Shown here: positions 62,338-64,000 of the stretch, in pieces
Layout: every line of letters starts with the position of its first letter
Numbering within the stretch: position 1 is the first letter of the stretch
DNA from: Rhyzopertha dominica
Lineage: Eukaryota > Arthropoda > Insecta > Coleoptera > Bostrichidae
Assembly: GCA_025024175.1 (NCBI GenBank)
Contig: QCXZ01000086.1
Coordinates: 24,890,245-24,954,244, forward strand
Length of the DNA stretch: 64,000 nucleotides
Direction of reading: 5' to 3'
The notes under the pieces: model-generated
What the model was told of the DNA's origin: nothing
Seen by the model: the letters and a program-made list of their open reading frames with translations, nothing else
Databases searched by the model: none
Translations under genes and position numbers: made by a program

Positions 62338-64000
62338 TATACTTGCAGTAAACGACGCGGATTCACCCTGTTTGGCGAACGATTATGCTGAAAATTCGTT
62401 ACTAACCCTCTATCTCGTTTTCCGGATTGTGTGCGAAGCTCTTCCCTTATCGCGTTATATGTGAACACTGAGCGTGTTGATTCATGTGTAATAACACGAA
62501 TTTGATTTCTATAAAAAAGTCGTTATGTGATAAAACTCGTTTCACGGAAGCCTTGGGTACGAAAATATTTGAGTTCGTCAAATGCATCTTCCATAATATA
62601 CAGAGGGGAGCTCTTAATCTGCCGTTAAAGGAGTTTTATCCCACGAATACGGAATTGGCGGGAATCATAAAAATGCGAGGCAAAAGTTTGAGCTACTATG
62701 AAACGTTTCAAAGACTCCTTTAAATCACAAGCTCAAATTTATTTCTAACGCATTCTAGTTTTTCGCACTTCTACACCATTCTTCTATATGGTTAGTGTTG
62801 CCACCTGTCTGTTTTTGGCCAAAACAGAGACCAAAATGTCCATGTGACCAACCCCCAAATTTTAACCCTTGACTTTAAAGCAGGTAAGAAACAAAAAAAA
62901 AAGAATTCTCTTCGTTCATGCCGACAAAATTGACCCTTTACGAGAAAATTGCGGTTGAATGTTAAAGTTCACATTTTCATTGCTTAATTAAATCATTTGC
63001 TTTGTTTTCATTGCGCCAATTTCAGGATTCGACGTCACGAATATTCAATTTGTTTTTCTTTGGAACGATACCGTTGTAACGGCTGATAAATTTTCAAAGA
63101 TCGTTCCCATCGGAATCACATTTAAAGCAGTTTTCAGTTTTATCGTCGTACTTTTCCTAGCGAATCCTTTGTTCCATTTTAAACCACATAAAATTTAACA
63201 CTGGTTGTACAATTACCTACGCTTATTTCAGACTCGGAATATCTACTGCTTTTATTTGAGGTTTTGTGGTGAAATTTCTTTTAAACCATTTCCTGATATC
63301 TACTAAGCTGATGCTACATTTATTTTCAGAATTGACAAATACGTTCAATTAGAAACTACCTAACTCGCAGGCTATTATTTCGTCTACATCTATTCCTTCG
63401 ATTTAAGCTTCCTTCAAATGATCATTATTCTCGAAATGATGAGAATTACTTAACTGTGATTTTTGCATAGCAATAAAAGTTTATCCCCTCATCCACAACG
63501 TACAATAAAGTTTCATTCTACTCAAGCTTTCTACTGGGATTCTCCACAATAATCAGTTCATTTTCTGGCCTTATGTGGCTTCTGTTCATTCTGGGAGGAA
63601 TTAGGACAGAAATGTCCCTAATGTTCCTCAACTCGAGTCTGTGGAACGATGCTGCAGGCACTTGAAGGAAGAGTATAGTGCCATAGTTGGGTGGCAACTA
63701 CACCGGAGGCAGAAAAGAATACGACAGGCATTAAGACAAATACCATTAAAAGTTTAGGGCAATATGATGGAGGGTGGAGAGAACAGTCGTCGCGTTTAGC
63801 CCTTGCATAGAAACCATGACATGAGCAACATAATATATTCTTGTAACTAATGTAAGCTTTTAAGTTCTGGGAAATAATATTTGCGGGTTTCTTCCCCGAA
63901 CTCATATTTTTTAAATATTTGAGTAGATATTGAAATAAAACGCCTTATTACTAAAGCTTCTGGTGGAAAGTTTTAAAAAACCGCTTTACACTTCCTTTGA
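62338..64000. other. No gene seen
   Basis: ORFs 62484-62723 (+) and 63618-63905 (-) show no known motif. No RNA gene was recognised to the end of the window. Confidence 0.4.

Noticed and set aside
62267..62468. ORFs on both strands around 62.3 kb
   Set aside because: They are explained by the MITE's inverted repeat and its flank.
1..64000. tRNA, rRNA or CRISPR features
   Set aside because: No tRNA-like cloverleaf, rRNA block or spacer array was noticed by eye; the only regular repeats are the two satellites and LTRs.

Overview
The window is draft nuclear DNA (scattered N calls) from an insect, most likely a beetle. The evidence is split genes with very short introns (many 45-60 bp) in AT-rich DNA, an insect gene set (unc-79, morgue and a Cache-type receptor, all on the + strand), and many insect-type transposons. 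Four copies of TCAGG, the telomere unit of many beetles, are a weak extra hint. The exact species cannot be read from the sequence.

Region 1 (1-9200): the 3' half of the unc-79 orthologue, 19 exons encoding the last ~1,707 residues of a NALCN sodium-leak channel auxiliary protein. The upstream exons lie outside the window; 1-1557 is intron with a mariner scrap and a small inverted-repeat element.

Region 2 (9484-17963): the morgue orthologue, five exons, 378 aa. It combines a C4 zinc finger, an F-box and a ubiquitin E2-variant domain whose catalytic Cys is Gly. The last 37 codons lie 6.7 kb downstream of the other four exons, across an intron holding a degenerate Penelope-like element and two broken Tc1/IS630-type transposons.

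Region 3 (18140-19497): a GC-rich 5' region and the first coding exon of a secreted or membrane receptor ectodomain, tentatively a GPR158-like (Cache-type) GPCR. It carries two one-base frame disruptions 85 bp apart. Its remaining exons were not found, so much of the following 44 kb may be its first intron.

Region 4 (19.5-64 kb): no host gene recognised. It is a mosaic of transposons and AT-rich DNA: two ~271/272-bp satellite arrays of one family in opposite orientations (24.66-25.75 kb and 55.65-57.33 kb); a nearly complete mariner-type element with long terminal inverted repeats and a DD41D transposase (37029-39203); and a full-length Ty3/Gypsy retrotransposon with matching 437-bp LTRs, a 4-bp target duplication and open gag and pol frames (45001-50769, minus strand). 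It also holds remnants of Penelope-like elements, LINEs and mariners, a small TA-flanked MITE and a miRNA-sized perfect-looking hairpin. Locally GC-richer islands without long ORFs between these elements may be regulatory DNA, but conservation cannot be judged from one sequence.
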